Positions 43,629 through 52,777 of a stretch of DNA of 64,000 bases are shown here, one piece after another (position 1 is the first letter of the stretch; each line of letters begins with the position of its first letter). The stretch is from JAJDXO01 sp965207535 (lineage in GTDB: Bacteria; Pseudomonadota; Alphaproteobacteria; Rhodospirillales; UBA2165), in assembly GCA_965207535.1 (NCBI GenBank), contig CBDBMR010000012.1, positions 1 through 64,000 of the forward strand, in the 5' to 3' direction. Position numbers and translations under genes: made by a program. The notes under the pieces were generated by a model, which saw only the letters and a program-made list of their open reading frames with translations, had not been told where the DNA came from and searched no databases.

Positions 43629-44650
43629 TGAGCAGCGCCTCGTCACCTCCGTTCCTGATCACCATGGGAGAGCCCGCCGGAATTGGCGGCGAAATTCTGC
43701 TAAAGGCCTGGGGGCAGCTACGAAACTCGGGTCTGGCATTTGCCGCCGTCGACAATCCTTCCCGCTTGACCGGGCTGGCAAAACTGATTGGTGAGGACAC
43801 GCCGCTCCGGGAAATCGGCCGGCCGGAAGAGGCGGCGTCGGTTTTCTCCGACGCCCTGCCGGTCATTCCCATTGACCTGCCGCGCCCGCCTGTTCCGGGC
43901 ACAATTGATCCGGAGAACGCCTCTGCGGTACGGGCCTCCATCGAACAGGCGGTCGCATTTACGCTTTCAGGTGAGGCAGCCGCCGTGGTGACCAATCCGA
44001 TCCACAAATTGGCTCAATATCAGGACGGGTTCGAGTTTCCCGGTCATACCGAATTTCTCGCCCACCTCGCCGGAACCAGGACCGAGCCGGTGATGATGCT
44101 GGCGAGTGAGCGGTTACGCGTCGTGCCGGTCACACGGCATGTCAGTCTGAAGGAGGCTCTTGCAAGGTTGAACGAAGACCTGGTGGCCGAGACCGTCTCA
44201 ATCACCGCAAAGGCGCTCACAACGGATTTCGGCGTTGAACACCCCCGCATCGCCATCGCCGGGCTCAATCCCCACGCCGGCGAAGGGGGAGCCATGGGGC
44301 GAGAGGAAATCGAGCTGCTGAAGCCGGTCATTGATCGGTGCAGCCGGGAAGGACTGACCGTTCTCGGGCCGCTTTCGCCGGATACGATGTTTCACGATGC
44401 CGCCCGCGGGACCTACGACGCGGCGGTCTGCATGTATCACGACCAGGCGCTCATTCCGATCAAGACCCTTGATTTCGACCGGGCGGTCAATGTGACCCTC
44501 GGCCTGCCGTTTATTCGAACCTCGCCGGACCACGGAACCGCCTTGGATTTGGCGGGAACCGGCACGGCCAGGGAAATCAGCCTGGTTTCCGCTATAGAGG
44601 TCGCCGCCGCCGTGGCGGAGAATCGGCAAACGGCACCGGCCCTTGCCTGA
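43625..44650 (+). CDS. pdxA: 4-hydroxythreonine-4-phosphate dehydrogenase
   Basis: A 341-residue NAD-dependent enzyme of pyridoxal 5'-phosphate synthesis. It has the opening FLITMGEPAGIGGEI, GHTEFLAHLAG, IAGLNPHAGEGGAMGREE and the metal-site region MYHDQALIPIKTLDFDRAVN, followed by TSPDHGTALDLAG. The key His and Asp ligands are present. The ATG overlaps the surA stop, and the rsmA start lies eight bases inside the pdxA 3' end, giving a tightly coupled surA-pdxA-rsmA run. Confidence 0.96.
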   Translation: MMSSASSPPFLITMGEPAGIGGEILLKAWGQLRNSGLAFAAVDNPSRLTGLAKLIGEDTPLREIGRPEEAASVFSDALPVIPIDLPRPPVPGTIDPENASAVRASIEQAVAFTLSGEAAAVVTNPIHKLAQYQDGFEFPGHTEFLAHLAGTRTEPVMMLASERLRVVPVTRHVSLKEALARLNEDLVAETVSITAKALTTDFGVEHPRIAIAGLNPHAGEGGAMGREEIELLKPVIDRCSREGLTVLGPLSPDTMFHDAARGTYDAAVCMYHDQALIPIKTLDFDRAVNVTLGLPFIRTSPDHGTALDLAGTGTAREISLVSAIEVAAAVAENRQTAPALA

Positions 44651-45458
44651 ACCCGCGCTACCGCCGCTGCGGGATGTCATCAAACGGTATGGGCTCTCCA
44701 CCCGGAAACAGCTTGGGCAGCACTTTCTTCTCGATCAAAATCTGTCGGACCGGATTGCCCGAACAGCCGGGGATTTGACGGGCTGTGACGTGATTGAAAT
44801 CGGCCCGGGTCCCGGCGGCCTCACCCGGTCGTTGCTTAATGCCGGTTCCCGGCGGGTGATCGCCGTCGAAAAGGATCCGCGCTGCGTCGAAGCTCTCAAC
44901 GAACTGGCGCATGCCTATCCCGACCAATTGGAAATCATCGCCGCCGACGCAACGGAGCTTAATTTTTCCGAACTCTCGGCCGGTCCCCGGAGATTGGTTT
45001 CAAACCTGCCCTACAACGTCTCCACGGTGATTCTCATCGAAGCGCTGAAACAGTCGGCTTCCCTCGAATCGATGACACTGATGTTCCAGCGTGAAGTCGC
45101 CGACCGGCTGGCCGCTTCGCCGGGCACCAAGGCCTATGGCCGATTGTCGGTGCTGACCCAATGGCTGTGCGCAACCGAACTCGCCTTTAACGTCGATGCA
45201 CGGGCCTTTACCCCGCCGCCCAGGGTCACCTCGACGGTGGTGAGGTTGACACCCTATGCGAAGCCCGGCTTTCCGGCTCGGTTCGAGGCGATCGAAACGG
45301 TCACCGCGGCGGCCTTCGGCCAGCGGCGAAAGATGCTGCGGGCATCGCTGAAATCTCTCGGGCTGGACCCGGAAGCCCACGGCATCGATCCGACCCGGCG
45401 CGGCGAAGCCCTGACGGTCGGGGAGTTCTGCCGATTGGCGAACGCGCTGGATGGATAG
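44643..45458 (+). CDS. rsmA: 16S rRNA (A1518/A1519) dimethyltransferase
   Basis: A 271-residue KsgA enzyme that dimethylates two adjacent adenines near the 3' end of 16S rRNA. SAM motif VIEIGPGPGGLTRSLL is at about 50-65, the catalytic motif NLPYNVST at about 120-127, and LGQHFLLDQN at the N-terminus. The TTG start at 44643 overlaps the pdxA end by eight bases. A later ATG would remove essential sequence. The TAG stop is part of the left inverted end of a 327-base repeat element. Confidence 0.95.
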   Translation: MPEPALPPLRDVIKRYGLSTRKQLGQHFLLDQNLSDRIARTAGDLTGCDVIEIGPGPGGLTRSLLNAGSRRVIAVEKDPRCVEALNELAHAYPDQLEIIAADATELNFSELSAGPRRLVSNLPYNVSTVILIEALKQSASLESMTLMFQREVADRLAASPGTKAYGRLSVLTQWLCATELAFNVDARAFTPPPRVTSTVVRLTPYAKPGFPARFEAIETVTAAAFGQRRKMLRASLKSLGLDPEAHGIDPTRRGEALTVGEFCRLANALDG

Positions 45459-45782
45459 CCCGCATTTCTCACCAGGGTCATGGTCTGCGCGGCGCTGTCG
45501 GGCCGACAGAGCAGGAGAGGCGCGCCGCGCGTCGCGCGTCCACACGCGCGCGGGCGCGTGATGCGGTGACATCGGGCAAGCGCCTCGACGCACGCTGTCG
45601 GCCCGAGAGCGCCGCCCTTTGGGTCGCGCCCAGGCGCCCGCCCGTCGCGCGTTCACGCGCGCGAAGCGCACGATGCGTCGCGGCCCTCAACCGTAGGTGC
45701 CGCTACGCTTTTCGGGCCGCTCCTGGCGGCTCGACCGCCTGGACGCGACGCAGGCCGTAACCCTGGCGGGAAATGCGGGCTA
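45456..45782. repeat. 327-base element with 34-base terminal inverted repeats (MITE-like)
   Basis: Left end (45456-45489) and right end (45749-45782) are inverted repeats matching at 29 of 34 positions, all differences being transitions. Both start TAGCCCGCATTTC at the outer edge. The interior is very rich in GCGCG runs, has a CTGTCGG-G-CCGACAG hairpin and a 39-base segment shared with 16344-16382, and no gene. The terminal TAG of each end is the stop codon of rsmA (left) and gmk (right). It could be a MITE or a large bidirectional terminator-like hairpin. Confidence 0.7.
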
Positions 45783-46436
45783 GTCTTCGCGGCGCAGTTT
45801 GGATACGAAATCCGCCACACCCTTGAGGCGCATACGTTTGGTACGCTCCGCGTCAATGATTGACTGGACGGCTTGGACACTCTCATCAATGTCGACGTTG
45901 ACGATGATGTACTGGTACTCGAAGTAGTGGCTCATCTCGTCGGCCGCCTTGGACATCCTCTGCTGTACGACTTCCTCGGGATCTTGGGCCCGGCGGCGAA
46001 GCCGGGCCTCTAGTTCTTCCGTAGAAGGCGGCAGAACGAAGACACTTACCAGATCATTTCCGAGGACCTGATCACCACCGATCTGCTGGGTGCCTTGCCA
46101 ATCGATATCGAACAGAATGTCCCGGCCTTCGGCGAGCGCTTCTTCGACGGGAGCCCGGGGCGTTCCATAGAGATGGCCGAAGATGTTGGCATGTTCCAGA
46201 AACTCGCCCGTTTCGGCCATCTTGTTGAATTGGTCCTCGCTGACAAAAATGTAGTCGTCGCCATCGGTTTCCGCCGGGCGTTTGGGCCGGGTTGTCGCCG
46301 AGATGGAGAGCGACAGCGCGGAATCGCGCTTCAGCAACTCACGGGAGATGGTCGTCTTGCCCGCCCCGGATGGAGACGACAGGACAAGCATCAGGCCGCG
46401 CCGTGCGATTTGAACCGGTGTCGCGGAGCTACTCAA
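45780..46436 (-). CDS. gmk: Guanylate kinase
   Basis: A 218-residue P-loop kinase converting GMP to GDP. The P-loop is SSPSGAGKTTISREL (about 20-34). GMP-binding elements are SISATTRPKRPAETDGDDYIF, the FLEHANIFGHLYGT segment and DIDWQGTQQI. Length is slightly above the E. coli enzyme. Its start overlaps the yicC stop by eight bases, so the pair is co-expressed. Its TAG stop lies in the right inverted end of the 327-base element. Confidence 0.96.
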   Translation of the reverse strand: MSSSATPVQIARRGLMLVLSSPSGAGKTTISRELLKRDSALSLSISATTRPKRPAETDGDDYIFVSEDQFNKMAETGEFLEHANIFGHLYGTPRAPVEEALAEGRDILFDIDWQGTQQIGGDQVLGNDLVSVFVLPPSTEELEARLRRRAQDPEEVVQQRMSKAADEMSHYFEYQYIIVNVDIDESVQAVQSIIDAERTKRMRLKGVADFVSKLRRED

Positions 46437-47319
46437 GGTTTTGAACCTGTTCTCTGAACTGTTCGACGGCCGCCTTCATCTCCAGGCCGATGTTGGTGAG
46501 CTCGATATCAGCGGCCTTTGAACAAATGGTATTGGCCTCGCGGGTGAACTCCTGGCAGAGAAAGTCCAGACGTCTGCCGATGGCGCCGCCGCCGTCCAGA
46601 AGCTCGTGCGCCGCTTCGACGTGGGCCTTCAACCGGTCGATCTCTTCGCGCACATCGGCCTTGGTCAGCAGGATGGCCACCTCCTGCGCCAGACGCTCGG
46701 GCGGGATTTCCCGCGTTCCGCCGTTAAACAATTCATCCACCTGTTTCTCGAGTTTCGCCTTCAAGGCCGCCGGCTGTGCCTCGCCCACCTTTTCAGCGGC
46801 TTCACAGAGCGTCTCGATGGTTCCCAGCTGACCTTCGAGAGCCGGCAGGATGCGGCGGCCTTCCTCCCCGCGCGTAGCATCGAGCTCGTCCAGAAGTTGC
46901 TGCAACCCGTCGAGCATCGCCGTCTTCAATGACTGCCGCGCCGCATCATTTTCTTCGAGTTCCGCCGCCTCGACCACGCCCCGAACGCCAAGCAGCCGGT
47001 CCAGCGCCGGCGGCTCGCCGTTGCTTCCGGCAGCCAGGCTGCTGGCGGTTTCCACCAGTTGATCCAGGAGCTCTCGATTGATGACGTATTGGGTATCGCC
47101 GGAGGTCTGACGCAGCGTCAAGCCGATACTGATATTGCCGCGCGAAAATTTCTCGCCCGCCATCTTCCTCACCTGCACTTCGAACTCGTCATGGCCCTGC
47201 GGCAGGCGGCAGCGGATGTCCAACCCGCGGCCGTTGACGCTTTTCGCTTCCCAGATCCAGGTGTGATTGCCTTCCCCGCCATCGACCCGGGCGAAACCGG
47301 TCATGCTGGCAATCGTCAT
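46429..47319 (-). CDS. yicC: YicC family endoribonuclease
   Basis: A 296-residue protein with the YicC N-terminal domain (MTGFARVDG, AKSVNGRGLDIRCRLP, about 6-45) and the C-terminal DUF1732 domain (GRRLDFLCQEFTREANTICSK). YicC homologues are reported as RNA endonucleases linked to small-RNA turnover. The start at ATG 47319 has GGAG seven bases upstream; a second ATG at 47304 also fits. A longer upstream reading overlaps the SDR gene and is not real. It forms a yicC-gmk operon, as in many bacteria. Confidence 0.92.
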   Translation of the reverse strand: MTIASMTGFARVDGGEGNHTWIWEAKSVNGRGLDIRCRLPQGHDEFEVQVRKMAGEKFSRGNISIGLTLRQTSGDTQYVINRELLDQLVETASSLAAGSNGEPPALDRLLGVRGVVEAAELEENDAARQSLKTAMLDGLQQLLDELDATRGEEGRRILPALEGQLGTIETLCEAAEKVGEAQPAALKAKLEKQVDELFNGGTREIPPERLAQEVAILLTKADVREEIDRLKAHVEAAHELLDGGGAIGRRLDFLCQEFTREANTICSKAADIELTNIGLEMKAAVEQFREQVQNLE

Positions 47320-47409
47320 GAAGTCTCCATTCGCATCTTGGCTCGTGTTATAGCCGTGCATCGGCGGCGCAACAAGTTGGCGCCGCGAACAGCTCGGCGC
47401 GCGAGAAGA

Positions 47410-48178
47410 ATGACCGGACGCTTTCAGTCGATTTTGATTACCGGCGCTTCGAGCGGCATAGGCGCCGCCCTCGCCGAAGCTTATGCCGCGCCCGGCGTCA
47501 GCCTGTTCCTGTGCGGCCGTGACCCGGCACGGCTGGAGGAAATCAGGGAAATTTGCCTGGCGGCCGGAGCGGCGCGGGTGGGGGTTCAAGCGCTCGACGT
47601 TACCGACCGGCAGGCCATGGAAGAATGGGTGACCCGGGCCGACAGTGACCACCCCCCTCGATCTGGTGATTGCCAACGCCGGGGTAAGCGGCGATACCAG
47701 CGGCGGCGAGGGCGCGCCCGAACGGGACCGATTGGTTCGCGAGGTGAAGGTGAACGGCGTGCTCAACACCGTTGATCCGCTGGTCCCCCGAATGGCGGCA
47801 CGCGGACGGGGACAAATCGCCGTCATGAGCTCCCTGGCGAGCTTTCGCGGCATGCCCGGCGCACTGCACTATGCCGCCGCCAACGCATGGGCCCGCAGCT
47901 ACGGCGAAGGCTTGAGGGGCCGGCTGGCGTCCGACGGCATCGGCGTCAGCGTCATCTGCCCGGGGTGGGTCGTCAGCCGCATCACCGACGAGAACAAGTT
48001 TCACATGCCCTTGCTGATGGATGCGCCCAAGGCCGCCCGCATCATCCGGCAGGGGATCGCCCGCAACCGGCCCAGGATCGCGTTCCCGTGGATCTTCCAT
48101 GCCATGCTTGTATTGATCGCCGCCCTGCCCCCCGGCCTGACCGAGCGTTTCTTCGCCCGTCTTCCCCGCAAGGAGTAA
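47410..48178 (+). pseudogene. Short-chain dehydrogenase/reductase gene split by a frameshift
   Basis: The first part (from ATG 47410) encodes an SDR N-terminus with the cofactor motif TGASSGIGAA and LDVTDRQAMEEWV. The frame then breaks, and the rest continues one frame over as PLDLVIANAGVSGD, MSSLASFRGMPG, LHYAAANAWARSYG and a C-terminal membrane-like FHAMLVLIAALPPG. The switch falls at a run of six C (47652-47657); removing one C restores DHPLDLVIANAG. The repaired product would be 255 residues. The active-site Tyr (HYAAANA) is followed by Asn where SDRs have Lys, so activity is doubtful even if the frame is restored. Sequencing error, phase variation or recent decay are all possible. Confidence 0.8.
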
Positions 48179-48182
48179 CGGG

Positions 48183-49163
48183 TCACTGGGCGGATCGCCG
48201 CTCCCGCTCGATCCGCCGCCACTTGGCGACGTTGGCATTGTGCTCCCGAAGCGTCCGGGCGAACAAATGCCCCCCACGGCCATCGGCGACGAAATAGAGA
48301 TCGCCGGTTGCCGCGGGGTTGACCGCCGCTTCGAGGGACGCACGGCCCGGATTGGCGATCGGGCCCGGCGGCAGGCCGCGAATGACATACGTGTTGAACG
48401 GATGATCCTTGGCGAGATCGGCTCGGGTCAGCCCCCGTCCGAGCGGCCCCCGGCCATCGGTCAATCCGTAGACCACGGTCGGATCGGATTGCAGGCGCAT
48501 GCCCTTGTTGAGACGATTGATGAAGACGCCGGCGACCCGCTGGCGCTCATCGGCGCGCCCGGTCTCTTTTTCGATAATGGAGGCCAGAATGACGGCTTCG
48601 GCGGGTGATTTGATGGGCAGGCCAGGCGCCCGGCGCCGCCAAATCTCCTCCAGGACATCCGACATGGCGACCCGCATCCGCCGGACGATCTGCTCCCGGG
48701 TGTCGCCGTACGAAAAATGATAGGTTTCCGGCAGCAGCGACCCCTCGTCGGGCCGCCGCTCGATTTCTCCCGACAACCCTTCGGTCGCCCGAAGCTGCGC
48801 CAGTATCTGGACGGAGGTCAGCCCCTCGGCAACCGTCAGCCGGCGGACGACGGTTTTGCCCTCGTCCAAAAGGCCGACAAACGCCCGCGGGCTGAGGGAC
48901 GGCGGGACAGCATATTCACCGGCCTTGAGCGTCTTGTCCGGGTCCAGCAGCCGCAGGCCGGCGCGGAACACGAACGCGGATCGAATCAGGCCGCGGCCCT
49001 GCAAATCCCGGGCGATGGCATCGACGCCGGTTCCTTCGTCGATGATGATCGTCGTGCCGATATTGTAGGGCCCGGGACGGAGGTATTCCGCGTAGCCCCA
49101 GGCAACGACGCCGCCAGCCGCCAGCCCGACCGCCAGAACAAATCCGAATAGCCAGCGGAGCAT
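48183..49163 (-). CDS. mltG: Endolytic murein transglycosylase MltG
   Basis: A 326-residue YceG-family lytic transglycosylase that terminates nascent glycan strands. One N-terminal transmembrane helix (about 3-25) is followed by a LysM-like region (IIIDEGTGVDAIARDLQGRG) and the catalytic domain with LPETYHFSYG and the active-site Glu in ILASIIEKETGRADER. SDPTVVYGLT and NTYVIRGLPPGPIANPG are family signatures. It lies 15 bases downstream of fabF on the same strand, the usual fabF-mltG order. Confidence 0.95.
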   Translation of the reverse strand: MLRWLFGFVLAVGLAAGGVVAWGYAEYLRPGPYNIGTTIIIDEGTGVDAIARDLQGRGLIRSAFVFRAGLRLLDPDKTLKAGEYAVPPSLSPRAFVGLLDEGKTVVRRLTVAEGLTSVQILAQLRATEGLSGEIERRPDEGSLLPETYHFSYGDTREQIVRRMRVAMSDVLEEIWRRRAPGLPIKSPAEAVILASIIEKETGRADERQRVAGVFINRLNKGMRLQSDPTVVYGLTDGRGPLGRGLTRADLAKDHPFNTYVIRGLPPGPIANPGRASLEAAVNPAATGDLYFVADGRGGHLFARTLREHNANVAKWRRIERERRSAQ

Positions 49164-49178
49164 GCGGCGCCAGGCCTC

Positions 49179-50450
49179 CTAGGATGGAGCGGTAAGGATC
49201 AGCGACGCGTTGGTCCCGCCAAAGCCGAAGGAATTGGAGAGCGCCGTCTTGATGGGCCGCTCCTGGGCCTGGTGCGGCACCAGATTGATGTCGCAGCTTT
49301 CGGACGGGTTATCCAGGTTCAAGGTCGGCGGCGCCACGCCGTGCTTTATCGCCAGGATGCAAAACACCGCCTCGGCGGAGCCCGCCGCGCCCAGCAGGTG
49401 TCCGATGGAGGACTTGGTGGACGACATGGCGATCTCATAGGCATGGTCGCCGAACAGCCGCTTCACCGCGCCGACCTCGATCTCGTCGCCCAGCGGCGTC
49501 GACGTGCCGTGGGCGTTGACGTAGTCGATATCCTCCGCGTTCAGACCCGCCCGTTTGAGGGCCGCCTTCATGGAGCGGAATCCGCCGTTGCCGTCTTCCG
49601 CCGGCGCCGTAATGTGGTGCGCATCCCCCGACATTCCGTAACCGACGACCTCGGCATGGATTTCAGCGCCTCGCTTCCTGGCGTGCTCCAATTCCTCGAG
49701 CACGACGATGCCGGCGCCCTCGCCGATGACGAACCCGTCCCGGTCCTTGTCGTAGGGACGCGAGGCCTTCTCGGGTGTATCATTGAAACCGGTCGACAAG
49801 GCGCGGGCCTGGGCGAACCCGGCCATACCGAGCCGGCAGACCGCCGCTTCGGCGCCGCCGGCCACCATCACGTCGGCGTCGTCCAGCATGATCATCCGCG
49901 CCGCATCACCGATGGCGTGCGCGCCGGAAGAGCACGCAGTGACCACGGCATGGTTCGGTCCCTTGAATCCAAATCGGATCGAAACGTGGCCGGACGCCAA
50001 GTTGATCAGGCTGGCCGGAATGAAAAACGGGCTGAGCCTGCGGACCGCCTCGTTGGCGACAACCCCGGCGCCGTGCTCGATCTCGGGAAGGCCGCCGATG
50101 CCGGAACCGATGAGAACGCCCGTGCGCTCCAGCGACTCCTCGTCATCCGGGGTCCAGCCCGCATCCCTGACCGCCTCATCGGCGGCGGCCAGCCCGAAGA
50201 TGATGAAGTTGTCCATGCGGCGCCGTTCCTTGCCCGACACCACGTCGTCAAAATTGAAACTGCCCGCCGGCGCGTTGTCGCCGTCGGCAATCGGCACTTG
50301 GCCCGCGATCTTGGACGGCAGGTCCGATACATCGAATGAGGTGATGGCCCGGATGCCCGATTGGGCGCCGATAAGCCGTTCCCACGACGTATCGACACCG
50401 TTACCAAGCGGCGTTACGAGCCCGACACCAGTGACAACGACACGTCTCAT
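49179..50450 (-). CDS. fabF: 3-oxoacyl-ACP synthase II
   Basis: A 423-residue condensing enzyme of fatty-acid elongation. The catalytic triad is Cys in VVTACSSGAHAIG, His in NAHGTSTPLGD and His in TKSSIGHLLGAAG. The N-terminal RRVVVTGVGLVTPLGNG and the C-terminal NSFGFGGTNASLIL are typical. Length is normal. It follows acpP by 70 bases. Confidence 0.97.
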   Translation of the reverse strand: MRRVVVTGVGLVTPLGNGVDTSWERLIGAQSGIRAITSFDVSDLPSKIAGQVPIADGDNAPAGSFNFDDVVSGKERRRMDNFIIFGLAAADEAVRDAGWTPDDEESLERTGVLIGSGIGGLPEIEHGAGVVANEAVRRLSPFFIPASLINLASGHVSIRFGFKGPNHAVVTACSSGAHAIGDAARMIMLDDADVMVAGGAEAAVCRLGMAGFAQARALSTGFNDTPEKASRPYDKDRDGFVIGEGAGIVVLEELEHARKRGAEIHAEVVGYGMSGDAHHITAPAEDGNGGFRSMKAALKRAGLNAEDIDYVNAHGTSTPLGDEIEVGAVKRLFGDHAYEIAMSSTKSSIGHLLGAAGSAEAVFCILAIKHGVAPPTLNLDNPSESCDINLVPHQAQERPIKTALSNSFGFGGTNASLILTAPS

Positions 50451-50520
50451 GTGAACCGCTGCTCTCGGTCGACCGGCCCCCTAGGTCAACCAGGCAAATT
50501 GATAAACGCGAGGCGGCCGG

Positions 50521-50757
50521 TTAGGCCTGCGACGACAGGAAGTCGACGGCGTCCTTCACGGTGAGGATCTTCTCGGCGGCGTCGTCCGGAATTTCGCATC
50601 CGAATTCTTCTTCAAACGCCATCACCAATTCGACGGTGTCCAGGCTGTCCGCACCCAGATCGTCGATGAAGCTGGCGGTGTCCGTCACCTTGTCTTCTTC
50701 CACGCCAAGGTGTTCGACAATAATGCCCTTAACCCGTCCGGCAATATCATCACTCAT
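50521..50757 (-). CDS. acpP: Acyl carrier protein
   Basis: A 78-residue ACP with the phosphopantetheine serine in GADSLDTVELVMAFEEEFG. Highly acidic, standard length. It sits between fabG (148-base gap upstream) and fabF. The fabG-acpP gap probably holds an additional promoter; a TATAAG on the minus strand (about 50779-50784) is a candidate -10, but I see no clear -35. Confidence 0.98.
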   Translation of the reverse strand: MSDDIAGRVKGIIVEHLGVEEDKVTDTASFIDDLGADSLDTVELVMAFEEEFGCEIPDDAAEKILTVKDAVDFLSSQA

Positions 50758-50905
50758 TCGCTTGTACCTCGATATGTTCTTATAGCCGCGATCCTGGATA
50801 CCGGCTGAAGATTGTCAGGTTCCAGCGGAAGACCGCAAAAAGTGCCCGTTGGTAACACACTTTCTTCAGTATGACTAGCGCTCGAACAAGGCCGAAAGAG
50901 CCCCA

Positions 50906-51643
50906 TCAAATCATAGCCATTCCGCCGTTTATGTGAAGGGTCTGGCCCGTCACATAAGCGGCTTCCTCGCTGGCCAAATAGACCGCGGCGGCGGCGACGT
51001 CATCCGTCTCGCCCAATCTGCCGGCGGGGATTCGCGCCGTGATCTGCGCTTGCTGCTCCTCGGTGAGCGCGCCGGTCATCGCGGTGACGATGAAGCCGGG
51101 GGCGATGCAGTTGACGGTGATTCCGCGGCTCGCGACTTCCTGGGCGAGCGACTTGGACATGCCGATCATGCCGGCCTTGGAGGCGGCGTAATTGGCCTGA
51201 CCGGGATTGCCGGTCAGGCCGACCACGGAGGCAATCCCGATGATCCGCCCCCAGCGGGCCTTCATCATGCCCCGCAAGCAGCCGCGCGCGAGCCGGAACG
51301 AGGCGGTCAGGTTTACGTCAATGACGGCCTGCCATTCCTCGTCCTTCATCCGCATGGCCAGATTGTCGCGGGTAAGGCCCGCATTGTTGATCAGGATATC
51401 GATCCCGCCCATGGCCTCGCCCGCCGCCTCGGCCAGCGCATCGGCGCCGCCCGCATGGGATAGATCGCAGGGGACGGCATGCGCCCGGCCGCCCAGTTCT
51501 CCCGCCAGCGCTTCCAACGCATCGACCCGGGTGCCCGACAAGGCAACCGTCGCGCCTTGGGCATGGAGAGCCTTGGCGACGGCTGATCCGATTCCGCCCG
51601 ATGCGCCGGTGACCAGTGCCCGCTTGTCCGTCAGGTCCAGCAT
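50906..51643 (-). CDS. fabG: 3-oxoacyl-ACP reductase
   Basis: A 245-residue SDR enzyme of fatty-acid elongation. Cofactor motif TGASGGIGSAVA is at 13-24, NNAGLTRDNLAMRM carries the catalytic Asn neighbourhood, and the active site is Ser in IIGIASVVG plus YAASKAG. NADPH is expected. I start at ATG 51643, 11 bases after the fabD stop; a longer reading upstream is an out-of-frame shadow of fabD. Confidence 0.96.
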   Translation of the reverse strand: MLDLTDKRALVTGASGGIGSAVAKALHAQGATVALSGTRVDALEALAGELGGRAHAVPCDLSHAGGADALAEAAGEAMGGIDILINNAGLTRDNLAMRMKDEEWQAVIDVNLTASFRLARGCLRGMMKARWGRIIGIASVVGLTGNPGQANYAASKAGMIGMSKSLAQEVASRGITVNCIAPGFIVTAMTGALTEEQQAQITARIPAGRLGETDDVAAAAVYLASEEAAYVTGQTLHINGGMAMI

Positions 51644-51654
51644 GGTTCCGCTCC

Positions 51655-52599
51655 TCAGAGTGTTTTGACGAATTCTTCGATATCTTCGGGGGTCTGCACC
51701 GAGACGCCCGCGAGTTCCCGGTCGATCCGGCGGGTCAGTCCGCTGAGCACCTTGCCGGCGCCGAGCTCGACCACCGTGTCGACCCCATTGTCCCGCATAT
51801 ACAATACCGATTCCCGCCAGCGGACGCGCGCCGTCACCTGCTCGACCAGCAGCTTGCGGATCCTGTCCGGGTCGTCCGCCGCTTCGGCCGTAACGTTGGC
51901 GATCACCGGTACGGCCGGTGCGTTCAATGTGATGGCTTCCAGTTCCCGTTCCATGACCTCGGCCGCCGGGGCCATCATGGCGCAATGGAACGGCGCGCTG
52001 ACCGGCAATTTCATGGCGCGTTTGATGCCTTCTTCCGCGGCGATCCCGACGGCCCGGTCGATGGCCGCCGTGGCGCCGGACAAAACCACCTGACCGTCGG
52101 CATTGTCGTTGGCCGCGGTACAGACCTCGTCGCCTGCCGCGCGCTCGGCGATGTCTTCCGCCTGCTCCAAAGTCGCGCCGATCAGCGCCGCCATGCCGCC
52201 CTCGCCGACGGGGACCGCTTCCTGCATGGCGGTACCGCGGGCCCGCAGCACCCGGGCCGCATCGGCGAACGCGAAGGTCCCGCCGGCGGTCAGCGCCGAA
52301 TATTCGCCGAGGGAATGGCCGGCGACATACTTGCCGGCCCGGGCGAGATCGAGGCCGGCTTCCTTCTCGAGCACCCTGAAGACGGCGAGGCTCATGGCCA
52401 TCAAGGCAGGCTGCGCATTGGCGGTGAGCGTCAGTTCGTCCCCGGGCCCTTCGAACATCACCTTCGAGAGCTTCTCGGAGAGCGCGTCGTCGAGTTCCTC
52501 GAAGACGTAGCGCGCCTCCGGGAAGGCGTTCGCGAGATCCCGGCCCATGCCGGCGGCCTGGGACCCCTGCCCCGGAAATACGAACGAACGAACCGCCAT
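51655..52599 (-). CDS. fabD: Malonyl-CoA:ACP transacylase
   Basis: A 314-residue acyltransferase with the nucleophile in GHSLGEYSAL (about 90-99), the N-terminal FVFPGQGSQAAGMG and the catalytic His region PVSAPFHCAMMAPA. ATG 52599 gives the conserved N-terminus MAVRSFVFPGQGSQ. A 31-codon extension upstream is not family-like. It is first of the fabD-fabG-acpP-fabF-mltG run and divergent from the AIG2-like gene across 178 bases. Confidence 0.97.
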   Translation of the reverse strand: MAVRSFVFPGQGSQAAGMGRDLANAFPEARYVFEELDDALSEKLSKVMFEGPGDELTLTANAQPALMAMSLAVFRVLEKEAGLDLARAGKYVAGHSLGEYSALTAGGTFAFADAARVLRARGTAMQEAVPVGEGGMAALIGATLEQAEDIAERAAGDEVCTAANDNADGQVVLSGATAAIDRAVGIAAEEGIKRAMKLPVSAPFHCAMMAPAAEVMERELEAITLNAPAVPVIANVTAEAADDPDRIRKLLVEQVTARVRWRESVLYMRDNGVDTVVELGAGKVLSGLTRRIDRELAGVSVQTPEDIEEFVKTL

Positions 52600-52777
52600 G
52601 ATGATCCTGTCTGCGTGAAGTGCCGCCCGGGATGGGCGCGGATGAATTTTCGACAGTGATAGCGCTGGGCGGGTCGGAGTCAAGAATTGCACCGCTAGCC
52701 CGTCTCAACGATTCTATTTTGCTTTCGGCCCGGATAGTCTATTTCCCTATCGGCGCGGCAAACATTCGGAACGCACC

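Noticed and set aside
47400..48178. Programmed frameshift or internal GTG restart rescuing the SDR protein
   Set aside because: There is no slippery heptamer with a downstream structure, and no ribosome site before GTG 47645; a one-base indel in the C run is simpler.
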